Assembly: GCA_013298165.1 (NCBI GenBank)
Contig: JAAFJU010000002.1
Coordinates: forward strand, 1 to 64,000
Reading direction: 5' to 3'
Length of the DNA: 64,000 nucleotides
Source of the DNA: Synechococcales cyanobacterium bin31.maxbin.ball.101
GTDB lineage: Bacteria > Cyanobacteriota > Cyanobacteriia > Leptolyngbyales > Leptolyngbyaceae
Shown: piece after piece, positions 25,681 to 34,829 of the stretch
Layout of the letters: each line of letters opens with the position of its first letter
Numbering within the stretch: position 1 is the stretch's first letter
The notes under the pieces: generated by a model
The model's input: only the letters and a program-made list of their open reading frames with translations
What the model was told of the DNA's origin: nothing
The model's database searches: none
Program-made: the position numbers and the translations under genes

Positions 25681-27441
25681 TTAAGCCTCGATCGCCGCCA
25701 CTAATTCCTGCTGATTCCACAGATCGCGATAAATGCCCGACTGCGTCAAAAGTTCAGAATGCGATCCAGACTGGACGATCGAACCCGCTGACATGACAAA
25801 GATCCGATCGGCCAATGCTGCTGCTGACAATTGGTGTGAAATAAAGATCACGGTTTTGCGCCGGGTTCCAGTCGATAGATTATTCAAAATTTGCGTCGCC
25901 GTTTGATTATCCACACTGGACAACGCATCATCCAAAATCAAAATCTGACTATCTACAATCAACGCCCGCGCCAAAGCCGTCCGCTGTCTCTGACCGCCGG
26001 ACAGCGTGATTCCCCGTTCACCCACCAGGGTATCGTAGCGCTGAGGGAAGTTCAAAATTTCAGGATGAATCTGCGCTTCTTTAGCCGCATGTTCAATGGC
26101 TTCTTCACTGGCCCAAGGGACGCCATAGGCAATGTTTTCACGAATGCTGCTGCTAAATAGGAAACTCTCTTGGGGAACGTAGGCGATCGCCCCTCGCAAA
26201 TCCCGCAGTCGTAATCTTGTAATATCAATTCCGTCTAAAAACAATTGCCCAGGACCAATATCTAACAGACGTGGAATCGCATTGGCTAAGGTGGATTTTC
26301 CAGAACCCACTTCTCCCACGATCGCCACCGTTTCCCCGGCTTTTATCGTGAAATTCACCTCTTTTAGGGCAGGCGGCGTTTTGTCTTCGGATTCGTGGCG
26401 GTAGGTGAGCGATCGGGCCGTGAGTTCGCCTTTGATTTGTTGCGGGGAAAGAGCCACGGCATCGGCGGCATCTTTGATTTTGGGCGTGACCGATAGAATG
26501 GCTTCAATGCGATCGAGACTGACTTCTCCGCGCTGATAAGCCGTAATCGTAAATCCCATGAGTGCCGTTGGAAAGGCCAATTGACCCACAAAGATCAGCA
26601 ACGGAATCAAATCCTGAATCCCAATCTCCCCCCGCTGAATCGCCGGACCCCCAAACCACAAAATAATCAACGTACTGCCATAGGCCAACACCGACAGCAA
26701 CGGAAACAAAAACGTCCGCGTCTGCGCCAATCGCAAGCTCACATCGAACAGCGTCTCATTCACCTCATCAAATGCCCGCCGTTCATTTTCTTCCTGGGCA
26801 TAGATCTTGACCAATGCAATCCCGCTGAGATCCTCTTGAATCAGCTCACTCAAGTCAGAGAGCGACTCTTGCACTTCTTGCTGCTGCTCTCGGAGTTTGT
26901 TACTAAATAAATTCACCACCACTAGCATCAATGGATAGACACTCAATGCTAGCAAACTCAACTTAAGGCTTAAAGAAAACATTGCCGGAAGCGTAAATGC
27001 ATAGGCAAAGACAATATTGGCCGTACTGAGCAATGCAAATCCCATCAGCCGACGAATGCTGTCAACATCACTCGTGGCACGGTTGATCAAATCCCCAATG
27101 GTATTCGCCGAGAAATAGGATGGCTCTAGCAGAAGCAAATGCTCAAAGATGCGCTGTTTTAAATCAAACTCCACTTGGCGACCGACGCCAAAGAGTCTCA
27201 TGCGCGAATACAACCGAATCGCCCACATGATCGAAGCGAGAACAATCACCAATCCCGAATGATAAATAATTCGATCGAGGGTAAATGTCACCTGCAATTC
27301 CCCAAGCGCCTTACGGATTTCTAAGGGAATCACGATCGATAATGCATTCACGAACATTAATGCAAAGACCCCTTGAAGCGCCATTTTCGCATGGGGTCGC
27401 AAATAGCTCATTAACCGTGGAAATCGAGACGATCGTGCCAT
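25681..27441 (-). CDS. ABC exporter, fused membrane and ATPase domains (MsbA/MdlB type)
   Basis: 586 residues, one half-transporter. Six hydrophobic helices in residues 1-310 are followed by an ATPase domain: Walker A GEVGSGKST, Q-loop YVPQESFLF, signature LSGGQRQR, Walker B ILILDDALSSVD and H-loop FISHQ. It should act as a homodimer or with a partner to export a lipid, drug or peptide; substrate not deducible. It is monocistronic. Confidence 0.92.
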   Translation of the reverse strand: MARSSRFPRLMSYLRPHAKMALQGVFALMFVNALSIVIPLEIRKALGELQVTFTLDRIIYHSGLVIVLASIMWAIRLYSRMRLFGVGRQVEFDLKQRIFEHLLLLEPSYFSANTIGDLINRATSDVDSIRRLMGFALLSTANIVFAYAFTLPAMFSLSLKLSLLALSVYPLMLVVVNLFSNKLREQQQEVQESLSDLSELIQEDLSGIALVKIYAQEENERRAFDEVNETLFDVSLRLAQTRTFLFPLLSVLAYGSTLIILWFGGPAIQRGEIGIQDLIPLLIFVGQLAFPTALMGFTITAYQRGEVSLDRIEAILSVTPKIKDAADAVALSPQQIKGELTARSLTYRHESEDKTPPALKEVNFTIKAGETVAIVGEVGSGKSTLANAIPRLLDIGPGQLFLDGIDITRLRLRDLRGAIAYVPQESFLFSSSIRENIAYGVPWASEEAIEHAAKEAQIHPEILNFPQRYDTLVGERGITLSGGQRQRTALARALIVDSQILILDDALSSVDNQTATQILNNLSTGTRRKTVIFISHQLSAAALADRIFVMSAGSIVQSGSHSELLTQSGIYRDLWNQQELVAAIEA

Positions 27442-27541
27442 GGGAGTTGGTAGGTTTCAATATGCAGGGCTAATCATTTTACCGCATCAAGGCGCTCTAT
27501 ACTTATGATAAGAATCCGCCAAATTCAATCGTTGATTTCCC

Positions 27542-28555
27542 ATGACCCACAGAACCGCTCAACTCACACTCCAAGATATTGGCGAACAGGGCTTGCTTCA
27601 ACGCCTCCAGCGCTTTTGTGTAGGCGTAGGAGATGATGGCGCGGTGTTGGCGGTGCGGGGCGATCGGCGCTTGGTGGTGACGACGGATGTGTTGGTGGAT
27701 GGCGTACATTTTAGTTTGGGGCTGGGTGATTCAATCCTGACGACGCCTCCCCATGCGGCGGGCTGGCGATCGGCAGCGGCGAATTTATCGGATTTAGCGG
27801 CCATGGGAGCATTACCGATCGGGATTACGATCGGCCTGAGTTTACCGCCGCAGATGCCTGTGGAGTGGATTGAGTCACTCTACCAAGGTATCTCAGATTG
27901 TTTAGCACCTTGGCGAGTGAATATTGTGGGCGGGGATATTGTTCGATCGCCCCAAGTTTCCCTAGCGATCACGGCTCTCGGCGAAGTTCCACCGCAGTCC
28001 ATCTTGGAACGAAAAGGCGCAAAACCGGGCGATCGGATTGTGATGACGGGCATTCATGGCAGGTCTCGCGTGGGTTTGGAGCTTTTACTAGGACGTGAGA
28101 TCAATCTGGCAAATCCGAACGCTTTGTCAAATCCGAACGCTTGGATTAAAGCTCATCACTATCCGCAACCGCGTTTGGATTTGATTTCACAATTTCAAGG
28201 TTTGGCTTCTGCGGGGATGGATTCGAGTGATGGGTTGGGGGATGCGGTGTTGCAGATTTGCCGATCGAGTCAGGTGGGTGCGGTTTTGGATCGGCAGGTG
28301 ATTTTGGCGAGTCCTGAAATTCAATCCTTAATTCAGGCGGTGGGATTGGAGAAAGCATTGGAATGGGTGCTGTATGGCGGAGAAGATTTTGAATTGATTT
28401 TGTGTATACCAGAGGCAGCAGCGATCGAATTCTGCAAGGCTACCGGAAGTTACGACATTGGTTTCATTACTGCTGAACCTGAGGTTTGGTTAGAAGCTTT
28501 GGACGATCGGAGGATGTTGTCGCTCGATCGGGGTTTCCAACATTTCTCCAAATGA
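27542..28555 (+). CDS. thiL: Thiamine-monophosphate kinase
   Basis: 337 residues. GVGDDGAVLAV, TTDVLVDGVHF, the Mg site NLSDLAAMGA, GGDIVRSP and the C-terminal GMDSSDGLGDAV and YGGEDFELI are ThiL hallmarks. It phosphorylates TMP to TPP. An 18-bp direct repeat (AATCCGAACGCTT, twice at about 28114-28142) lies inside and adds residues NPNALSNPNAW. Start ATG 27542. No TPP riboswitch was seen upstream. Confidence 0.95.
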   Translation: MTHRTAQLTLQDIGEQGLLQRLQRFCVGVGDDGAVLAVRGDRRLVVTTDVLVDGVHFSLGLGDSILTTPPHAAGWRSAAANLSDLAAMGALPIGITIGLSLPPQMPVEWIESLYQGISDCLAPWRVNIVGGDIVRSPQVSLAITALGEVPPQSILERKGAKPGDRIVMTGIHGRSRVGLELLLGREINLANPNALSNPNAWIKAHHYPQPRLDLISQFQGLASAGMDSSDGLGDAVLQICRSSQVGAVLDRQVILASPEIQSLIQAVGLEKALEWVLYGGEDFELILCIPEAAAIEFCKATGSYDIGFITAEPEVWLEALDDRRMLSLDRGFQHFSK

Positions 28556-28609
28556 AATTAGCAAGCAGTTGGATTACAATAAACTAAAGAGAAAGCTGTG
28601 GTGAACGTC

Positions 28610-29587
28610 ATGAATCCTCCCGTTACCCCATCGATTACCCCATCTGAAACTGTACAATCGTCCCCCGAATGGCAACTAAAACCATTGACGCTGCCGACGA
28701 TGTATGACTTGCCGTCTGAAGATCCCGAGGAACCTGGTTTGCCAAATATTTACCATGGATTGCAGCCGCAAGTCCTTGATGAAACACTGTTTTTACCCCA
28801 GTATCCAGCGGACCAAGTGTTTAGTGCGTTTGACCTAAACCTCTATTACGATCCCAATCAAACCGGGTGGCACAAGCGTCCAGATTGGTTCCTATGCGTT
28901 GGGGTGCCGACGCTCTATAAGGGATTGGTGAAACGCTGGAGCTATGTAATGTGGGAAGAAAAAGTCGCACCCACGGTGGTAATTGAGTTTTTGTCGTCCG
29001 GCACAGAGTCAGAAGATCTCGGACGCTTTTGGCCAAAAACACCCCGATCGAGACAGGGAAAACCGCCTGCAAAATTCGTCGTCTATGAAGAGATTTTAAA
29101 AATCCCAAACTATATTGTTTTTGATGAAGACACTCAGCAACTCCGCTTCTTTCGACTAGTGAATGAGCGCTATCAAGAGCAAACCATCGAAGCAACGAAT
29201 CCTCGCCTCTGGATCCCCGAAATCAATTTAGGATTGGGTCTGACGACTTGTACGGTCCGGAAGATTGAAGGATCCTGGTTGCGATGGTGCGATCGAGACG
29301 GGAATTTTTATCCAACTCCCGCAGAGCGTTACCAAGCCGAAACTGAAGCTGCAAAAGCTGAAACCGAAGTGACAAAAGCTGAAGCCGAAGTTGCAAAAGC
29401 TGAAGCCGAAGCCGCAAAAGCTGAAGCTGAAGCCGCAAAAGCTGAAACCGAATCGACAATCGCCCAAATGGAACAACAGCAACAGCAAGCGATCGTGAAT
29501 TTCCTGGGCTTAGGGCTTTCTTCGGAGCAGATTTCGATCGCCTTAGGGGTAGAAATCTCCAAGGTTGAAGCGGTTCGAAATCGGTAG
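28610..29587 (+). CDS. Uma2-family (DUF820) nuclease-like protein with Ala-Glu-Lys coiled-coil tail
   Basis: 325 residues from ATG 28610; GTG 28598/28601 are alternative starts. The core has KRPDWFLCVGVP (Asp) and PTVVIEFLSSGTESEDLG, then PNYIVFDEDTQQL. From residue about 245 there is a perfect low-complexity coiled coil of A-K-A-E-(A/T)-E units, encoded by a 21-base repeat, then a short helix-turn-helix-like end (NFLGLGLSSEQISIALG). It closely resembles the gene at 2520. It ends 5 bases from the convergent cobA-hemD stop. Confidence 0.85.
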   Translation: MNPPVTPSITPSETVQSSPEWQLKPLTLPTMYDLPSEDPEEPGLPNIYHGLQPQVLDETLFLPQYPADQVFSAFDLNLYYDPNQTGWHKRPDWFLCVGVPTLYKGLVKRWSYVMWEEKVAPTVVIEFLSSGTESEDLGRFWPKTPRSRQGKPPAKFVVYEEILKIPNYIVFDEDTQQLRFFRLVNERYQEQTIEATNPRLWIPEINLGLGLTTCTVRKIEGSWLRWCDRDGNFYPTPAERYQAETEAAKAETEVTKAEAEVAKAEAEAAKAEAEAAKAETESTIAQMEQQQQQAIVNFLGLGLSSEQISIALGVEISKVEAVRNR

Positions 29588-29592
29588 TCTAA

Positions 29593-31158
29593 TTACAACC
29601 AGTACTGGGATTGAAACGATCGCACAATCCCTTCCACCAATCCTTCTAAGGTGTATTCCGTCGCTTCTACATCCACACGGCCTAATAATTCTCGACAGGT
29701 TTTTGATGTCTGGGGACCGATCGATGCAATGCAAACATTTTTTAAAACCACAGGCCAATCTGAACCGATCGCTTGTTCAATCAATTGATAAAAATGTTGC
29801 ACCGTCTTTGAACTCGCAAAGGTGATGATGGTGATTTTTCCAGATCGTAAGGCGGCGATCGCAGTGGCATCCGCGACCTTGGGACAGCGGGATTGGTAAG
29901 CGGCGACTTCTCTAACGACAGCACCTGCATTGGTGAATGAATTGACTAAGACTTCACGGCCTCCAGACTCCACACGGGGAAATAAAAGATTTAATCCTGC
30001 GATCGGTTCGGGAAAATGTTCAATCAATGAATCCGCAACAAAATCCGGAGGCGTAAAGTCTGGATAAAATCCCTGTTCTTTTAAAAACTTGGCCGTCTTT
30101 TTCCCGACTACAGCAATCTTACAAGTTGCCAATTTTCGTAAATCTTGGCCTTGAGCTAGAAACCGATCGAAGAAATAATTCACCGCATTTGCAGACGTTA
30201 AAATCAGCCAATCATAGGTTTGAATCGTCGCGATCGCCTGGTCCAACTCAGTCCAATCCGATGGCGGTACAATCTCCAAGGTCGGCATTTCAATCACCGT
30301 TGCCCCTTGCGTTTTTAACAAATCAGAAAAAGTAGTGGATTGCTCCGCCGATCGAGTCACTAATACAGACTGCTGATATAACGCTTTAGATTCAGAACCA
30401 GATTCAGAACCCCCAAAATTGGGGGCTGGGGGCTGTTCGCCCGTCGGCAATAAAAACTCCCGCAACCGCACGACTTCGCCCACCACCATGACGCAGGGCG
30501 AAAGGGTTTCTCCTTTAGTCAATTGCACAATGGTCCCTAACGTCCCGACCCACACCTGCTGCTCGGGTTGCCCTGCCCAACGAACGATCGCAATGGCGGT
30601 ATCCGTCGATCGCCCTTGATGCACCAGCGCATTGACGATCGTCGCCAACGATCGGCCTCCCATTAAAATCACCAACGTGTCCAACCGCGCCAACGTCGCC
30701 CAATCCAAACTCTCCGGTTCATGGGCACTCAGCACCGTAAAACTCCGACTCATCACCGCATCCGTCAAAGGAATACTGGCAAATAACGGCGCAGCGATCG
30801 CACTGGAAATTCCGGGAATCACTTCGTAGGCAATACCCGCCGATCGCAGCGATTGGATCTCCGACGTAGTCCGGCCAAACACAAAAGGATCGCCTGTTTT
30901 TAACCTGACAATGCGAGATTTTCGCCCTGCAACTTCGACCAAAATGCGATCGATTTCAGGTTGTTTTAAACTGGGCTGTCCGCCGCGTTTTCCCACATTG
31001 ATCTGTTCACAATCGCTGGGCAATAGATCTAATAAATCCGCATCAATCAGCGCATCAAAAACCACTACCTCAGCCGTCTTGAGCAAGTCATACCCGCGCA
31101 TGGTCAGCGAGTCGATCGTGCCACAACCACACCCCAAAAGATAAACGATCGCACCCAT
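29593..31158 (-). CDS. cobA-hemD: Fused uroporphyrinogen-III C-methyltransferase / uroporphyrinogen-III synthase
   Basis: 521 residues. Residues 1-240 are SUMT: GKRGGQPS, LKTGDPFVFGR and PGISSAIAAP; the N-terminal loop is GCGCGT rather than GAGPGD, as accepted in cyanobacterial homologues. Residues 265-515 are HemD (LVTRSAEQ, WLILTSANAVNYFF, FASSKTVQHF). A poorly conserved linker joins them. The protein makes uroporphyrinogen III and precorrin-2, feeding heme, chlorophyll, siroheme and cobamide. The genes cbiA and cobS at 44 and 50 kb use the same branch. Confidence 0.93.
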   Translation of the reverse strand: MGAIVYLLGCGCGTIDSLTMRGYDLLKTAEVVVFDALIDADLLDLLPSDCEQINVGKRGGQPSLKQPEIDRILVEVAGRKSRIVRLKTGDPFVFGRTTSEIQSLRSAGIAYEVIPGISSAIAAPLFASIPLTDAVMSRSFTVLSAHEPESLDWATLARLDTLVILMGGRSLATIVNALVHQGRSTDTAIAIVRWAGQPEQQVWVGTLGTIVQLTKGETLSPCVMVVGEVVRLREFLLPTGEQPPAPNFGGSESGSESKALYQQSVLVTRSAEQSTTFSDLLKTQGATVIEMPTLEIVPPSDWTELDQAIATIQTYDWLILTSANAVNYFFDRFLAQGQDLRKLATCKIAVVGKKTAKFLKEQGFYPDFTPPDFVADSLIEHFPEPIAGLNLLFPRVESGGREVLVNSFTNAGAVVREVAAYQSRCPKVADATAIAALRSGKITIITFASSKTVQHFYQLIEQAIGSDWPVVLKNVCIASIGPQTSKTCRELLGRVDVEATEYTLEGLVEGIVRSFQSQYWL

Positions 31159-31192
31159 AGAACCCTACATAGTCACTAGATTTGAACCTGTT

Positions 31193-31918
31193 TTAACCTA
31201 ATGCGATCGCTTTGTCAGGGGGCGCTTGAGTTTCGAGATCGTAGGATTCGAGTTCGCCATCTTCCATATGGATCAACCGATCGGCCACATCCAAAATCCG
31301 ATTGTCATGCGTCACCATCACGATTGCAGAACCGCGATCTTTAGCCAAACTCCGCATGATTTCAACGACATCGCGGCCTGATTTTTTATCCAGGGCGGCG
31401 GTGGGTTCGTCGGCTAGGACGAGTTTGGGATTGGATACCAACGCACGGGCGATCGCTACCCGTTGCTTTTGACCGCCGGAGAGTTCATCTGGGTAGTAAT
31501 TCATCCGGTCTTCCAGTCCGACGGCTTTGAGCATTTCCTCAGCCATTTCAGCCTGCTCTTTAATCGATAGATGAGGATGAATTTCTAAGGCCATCATGAC
31601 ATTTTGTTTGGCCTTGAGGGAATTCAGAAGGTTGTGGGCTTGGAAGATGTAGCCGATGTTGCGCCGTAGAGCCACCCGCTGCGCTTCACTGGAGTTGCGC
31701 AGTTCTTCGCCGAGGACCTTGAGACTGCCCTCCTGGGTCGATCGTAACGCCCCAATCAAGGTCAACAACGTGGTTTTACCTGAACCCGACGGTCCGGTCA
31801 TGATCACGACTTCCCCTGGATCTACATCTGCCGTAATTCCATACAAGATCTGTTTTCGCAGATTGCCGCTGCCGAAATAGTGATTGACTTGATCGATCGA
31901 AATAATAGGTTCTGTCAT
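31193..31918 (-). CDS. devA: DevA-type ABC transporter ATPase
   Basis: About 241 residues from ATG 31918; the frame stays open 29 codons upstream, overlapping devC, but the family starts at this methionine. Walker A GPSGSGKTT, Q-loop FQAHNLLNSL, signature LSGGQKQR and Walker B LVLADEPTAAL are intact. It belongs to the DevA/MacB-like family that powers glycolipid or similar export across the envelope. The permease devC is 62 bases upstream. Confidence 0.9.
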   Translation of the reverse strand: MTEPIISIDQVNHYFGSGNLRKQILYGITADVDPGEVVIMTGPSGSGKTTLLTLIGALRSTQEGSLKVLGEELRNSSEAQRVALRRNIGYIFQAHNLLNSLKAKQNVMMALEIHPHLSIKEQAEMAEEMLKAVGLEDRMNYYPDELSGGQKQRVAIARALVSNPKLVLADEPTAALDKKSGRDVVEIMRSLAKDRGSAIVMVTHDNRILDVADRLIHMEDGELESYDLETQAPPDKAIALG

Positions 31919-31979
31919 GACAACTATCTGCAATAGGAACGTTGATTTGAAACTGTTGGCCTGCGGGATGTCTTCTATT

Positions 31980-33224
31980 CTAGAAAATATCAGCGGGATC
32001 GGCATCTTGGACTTTGCGGACGGCGATCGCCCCTGACACTAGGCACATGGTAATCGCTAGACACAGCACAAAGATTCCCCGCTCGGTGGTCATCAGTAGT
32101 GGTAAGGCTGTCGCGTTACGAGTCCCTGTGTACATTAGAAGACTGAGAAAATAGCCAGGAATGTAGCCCATAATTGAGAGAATCAATGCTTCTTGGAAGA
32201 CAATTTTTAAAAGATATCGGTTTTTATACCCCATTGCTTTTAGGGTTGCGTATTCGGATAAATGATCCGTGACATCGGTGTAGAGAATCTGATACACGAT
32301 CACAATCCCAACCACGAATCCAATCACGGTGCCTAAGGTGAAGATAAATCCGATCGCAGTACTGTTTTGCCAGTATTTACGTTCGACTTCAATGAAACTT
32401 TTTTTACTCAGAACGCGCATCTCCCCGACAACAAAATCCTCGCGGGCTTCTTCGGGCTTGAGGGTTGGATTGACCGTGAATTTGCCGGGGAGGGATTTCT
32501 TAACGCCTTCGAGGGCTTTGTAGAGGTCTGCGCCCGGTTTTAGACTGATGACGCCGATGTTGATGTCGCCTTTATCTCGACGGGTGAAGATGCGCAGGAA
32601 GTTGGCTTCGCTGGTGATGGTGTTGCCGTCTGCACCAAAAGAGGCTCCGAGTTCAAAAAGTCCGGCGATTTTGACTTTACGATCGGCGATTTCCGTCGTA
32701 ATCAGTTCCCCTTTTTTGTCGTACTCCGGGAATTTAGTCGGAATGGGGCCAAACTCTGCCCGTGATTTTTTATCAAATAGGATTTGGTCTTGGAAACGGA
32801 TGAGGCTGCGCGCTTTATCATCAAAGCCTTCGACGCCGATGATGTTGTCATTGGGATCAATGCCTAGAACCATGATCTGTCGGGTTTGGGATTTGGGGAG
32901 TCCTTCCCAGAAGGGATTTTTCCACAGTCCGAAGCCGACGTAGATGGGACTGATTTTGTCTACGCCTTCGACGCCGAGGAGGCCGTAGAGGCGGCGCTGA
33001 GGAAAGTTTTGAATGGAAATTAGGGAGTTCGATCGGGTGCTGATGAGCATGATGTCGCCGTTGACATTTTCATGCAGGCGAATGGCACTGTTGAAAAGCG
33101 CATCCCGGAACCCAAGCTGGACGAACATCAAAAAGACCGCAAATCCAATGCCTGCGATCGCAATGATTAGCCGCATTCGCTCTCGTTTGAGTTGTAGCCA
33201 AGCTAGGGGAATTGCAAACAGCAT
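31980..33224 (-). CDS. devC: DevC-type ABC transporter permease (FtsX/MacB-like)
   Basis: 414 residues. PLAWLQLKRERMRLIIAIAGIGFAVFLMFVQLGFRDALF at the N-terminus is characteristic of DevC. There is one N-terminal membrane helix, a large soluble domain (60-270) and three C-terminal helices with the FtsX motif. It pairs with devA just downstream. The membrane-fusion partner devB, usually upstream, is not next to it: upstream is a MazG-like gene in the same orientation. Confidence 0.92.
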   Translation of the reverse strand: MLFAIPLAWLQLKRERMRLIIAIAGIGFAVFLMFVQLGFRDALFNSAIRLHENVNGDIMLISTRSNSLISIQNFPQRRLYGLLGVEGVDKISPIYVGFGLWKNPFWEGLPKSQTRQIMVLGIDPNDNIIGVEGFDDKARSLIRFQDQILFDKKSRAEFGPIPTKFPEYDKKGELITTEIADRKVKIAGLFELGASFGADGNTITSEANFLRIFTRRDKGDINIGVISLKPGADLYKALEGVKKSLPGKFTVNPTLKPEEAREDFVVGEMRVLSKKSFIEVERKYWQNSTAIGFIFTLGTVIGFVVGIVIVYQILYTDVTDHLSEYATLKAMGYKNRYLLKIVFQEALILSIMGYIPGYFLSLLMYTGTRNATALPLLMTTERGIFVLCLAITMCLVSGAIAVRKVQDADPADIF

Positions 33225-33329
33225 AGGGTTGGGTTTTGAGAGGGGGCGGTGCTGGGATGGCGGTTTTGATTTTAGCGTCTTTACGCGGCGATCGGCCCGT
33301 CTAATCCCGAATTCTATGACTATCGATGA

Positions 33330-33794
33330 TTAGCGATGGTCTCCACTGCCCCCGAGGACGCCGCGTGTTTTGCGGCTTTGGAGCTTTTCGATATTGGTGG
33401 TGAGGATGAGGGCTTGCTCGGCCTGGGGGATGCAGTGGTGCCAGAGATGGTTGAGACAGAAGGCGATGATCATGCGATCGCTCTCGGAGACTTCGCCGTG
33501 ACGATCGCGGTAGATTTTTTTGACGCATTCCGATAGTTCTCCAAGACATCGGAGAATAGGTTCGACGGGCGTGATGGGTTCGATCACACTATCGAGTTTT
33601 AGCCCAGCTTCACTACAGAGTTGGGCGCAGTACCAAGCGACATCTCCGGCTTCTTTAATTTTTTCAGTTTCGTCCGCGATTAAATGTTCGGAGATTTCTC
33701 CGATGAGTCCGAGGGTGGGATACCAGAGGTTGCGATCGCGATCGGGATAGATGGCGGTGTCGCGGGATTGGGTTTGGTAGTCGGCGAGATTCAT
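33330..33794 (-). CDS. MazG-like nucleoside triphosphate pyrophosphohydrolase
   Basis: 154 residues. YQTQSRDTAIYP near the start, YPTLGLIGEISEHL with the E-x-x-E pair, and EAGDVAWYCAQL (E-x-x-D) are the Mg-binding motifs of the all-alpha NTP-pyrophosphatase fold; the C-terminal NIEKLQSRKTRGVLGGSGDHR is typical. Presumed to hydrolyse non-canonical NTPs, by family. Confidence 0.85.
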   Translation of the reverse strand: MNLADYQTQSRDTAIYPDRDRNLWYPTLGLIGEISEHLIADETEKIKEAGDVAWYCAQLCSEAGLKLDSVIEPITPVEPILRCLGELSECVKKIYRDRHGEVSESDRMIIAFCLNHLWHHCIPQAEQALILTTNIEKLQSRKTRGVLGGSGDHR

Positions 33795-33819
33795 GGTGGG
33801 AGAGCTTTAGGAGCTATTA

Positions 33820-34746
33820 CTATACCTCTTCAGGTTCGACCCAAGCTTTGATTTTCGAGTGAAGGCGATTCCCATTCTGGGAGGCTACGCCAACGGCGGT
33901 CATCTCCTCCAGGATCTCCTCGGGGCGATCGGCAACCATCGGTTCAACCGGATCCATTTCAAGGAGTCGGTTTGGGGAGAGGCTTTCTAGGGCTTCCCAG
34001 ACGGCTTCTCTGACGAGGGCTTCGGGTTCACGGCTGATCATGAGCTGAAAGTATTCCAGCAGTTCTTTTTGTTGCTTTAAGGTCTGGGCGATCGTCGTCA
34101 GTTGTCGAACGGCGAGTAATCTTGCGACGGGGTCTTCATGGGAGAGTTTTTCAACCCAATGGGAAAATTCTAGGGTTTCGATCGTTTCTGCTTTGGCGTT
34201 CCACATCTGTCGGATGCTTAATCCTAAGACGCCACAGGTCAAGAGTCCCTGAAGCAAAATTCCGGTGGCGAGCCAGTGGGAGTCGGTTTCAGTCCAGGCG
34301 GCGATCGTCAGGTAGGTTAAAAATGCGGCGCTGCCACCACCGATCGCACTCCATAAAAAGGGCTGATTAATCCCTTCGAGTTGACGTTGGAGTTGTTCAT
34401 TCAGTTGAGGCAGCTTTTCTTTACGCCATTGTGGATCTTGCAGAAGGTACAGGATTACCAGGGTGCCCATACCTGCACCTGTGGAGAGGACGAGCTTGGC
34501 ATTCCAGAAGAGTAAGAGAAGCCCGCCGATGCCTGCAAACCCTGGCTTGCCTTTGACGATCGTGCCTTGAAGCTGTTTCCGCCCTTCAGGGGATGCAAGA
34601 AATGAGGCTGATTCTTGAAACCAGCGCAGGAGATTAGATTTTGCTCTGAACCGGGGGGCGAGTGAGACGAGGGCGCGATTGCTGTTCCGATCGGCGTTAC
34701 CAATGGTGCTGGACGATCGAGACCGATCGGGGACATCGGGAACCAT
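33820..34746 (-). CDS. Conserved cyanobacterial membrane protein with armadillo/HEAT-like C-terminus
   Basis: 308 residues. Three to four hydrophobic segments lie at about residues 70-105 and 130-180. The C-terminal 100 residues are helical: HWVEKLSHEDPVARLLAVRQLTTIAQ and EALVREAVWEALESL look like HEAT/armadillo repeats. Similar proteins are annotated as armadillo-fold in cyanobacteria. The gene's 3' part contains a GGGAGGCTACGCCAACGG repeat (33889-33906) translated as VGVASQ. Function unknown. Confidence 0.65.
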   Translation of the reverse strand: MVPDVPDRSRSSSTIGNADRNSNRALVSLAPRFRAKSNLLRWFQESASFLASPEGRKQLQGTIVKGKPGFAGIGGLLLLFWNAKLVLSTGAGMGTLVILYLLQDPQWRKEKLPQLNEQLQRQLEGINQPFLWSAIGGGSAAFLTYLTIAAWTETDSHWLATGILLQGLLTCGVLGLSIRQMWNAKAETIETLEFSHWVEKLSHEDPVARLLAVRQLTTIAQTLKQQKELLEYFQLMISREPEALVREAVWEALESLSPNRLLEMDPVEPMVADRPEEILEEMTAVGVASQNGNRLHSKIKAWVEPEEV

Positions 34747-34829
34747 GACTCATGCTCCGACAAAAAGAACGTTTTCTATGGTTCTGATTTTAGGGCATTC
34801 CACTCCAAAATGAATTCCTAGAGAAATCT

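Noticed and set aside
29223-29562. Several minus-strand frames of Leu/Phe/Ser-rich low complexity
   Set aside because: Shadows of the 21-base coiled-coil repeat in the Uma2 gene.
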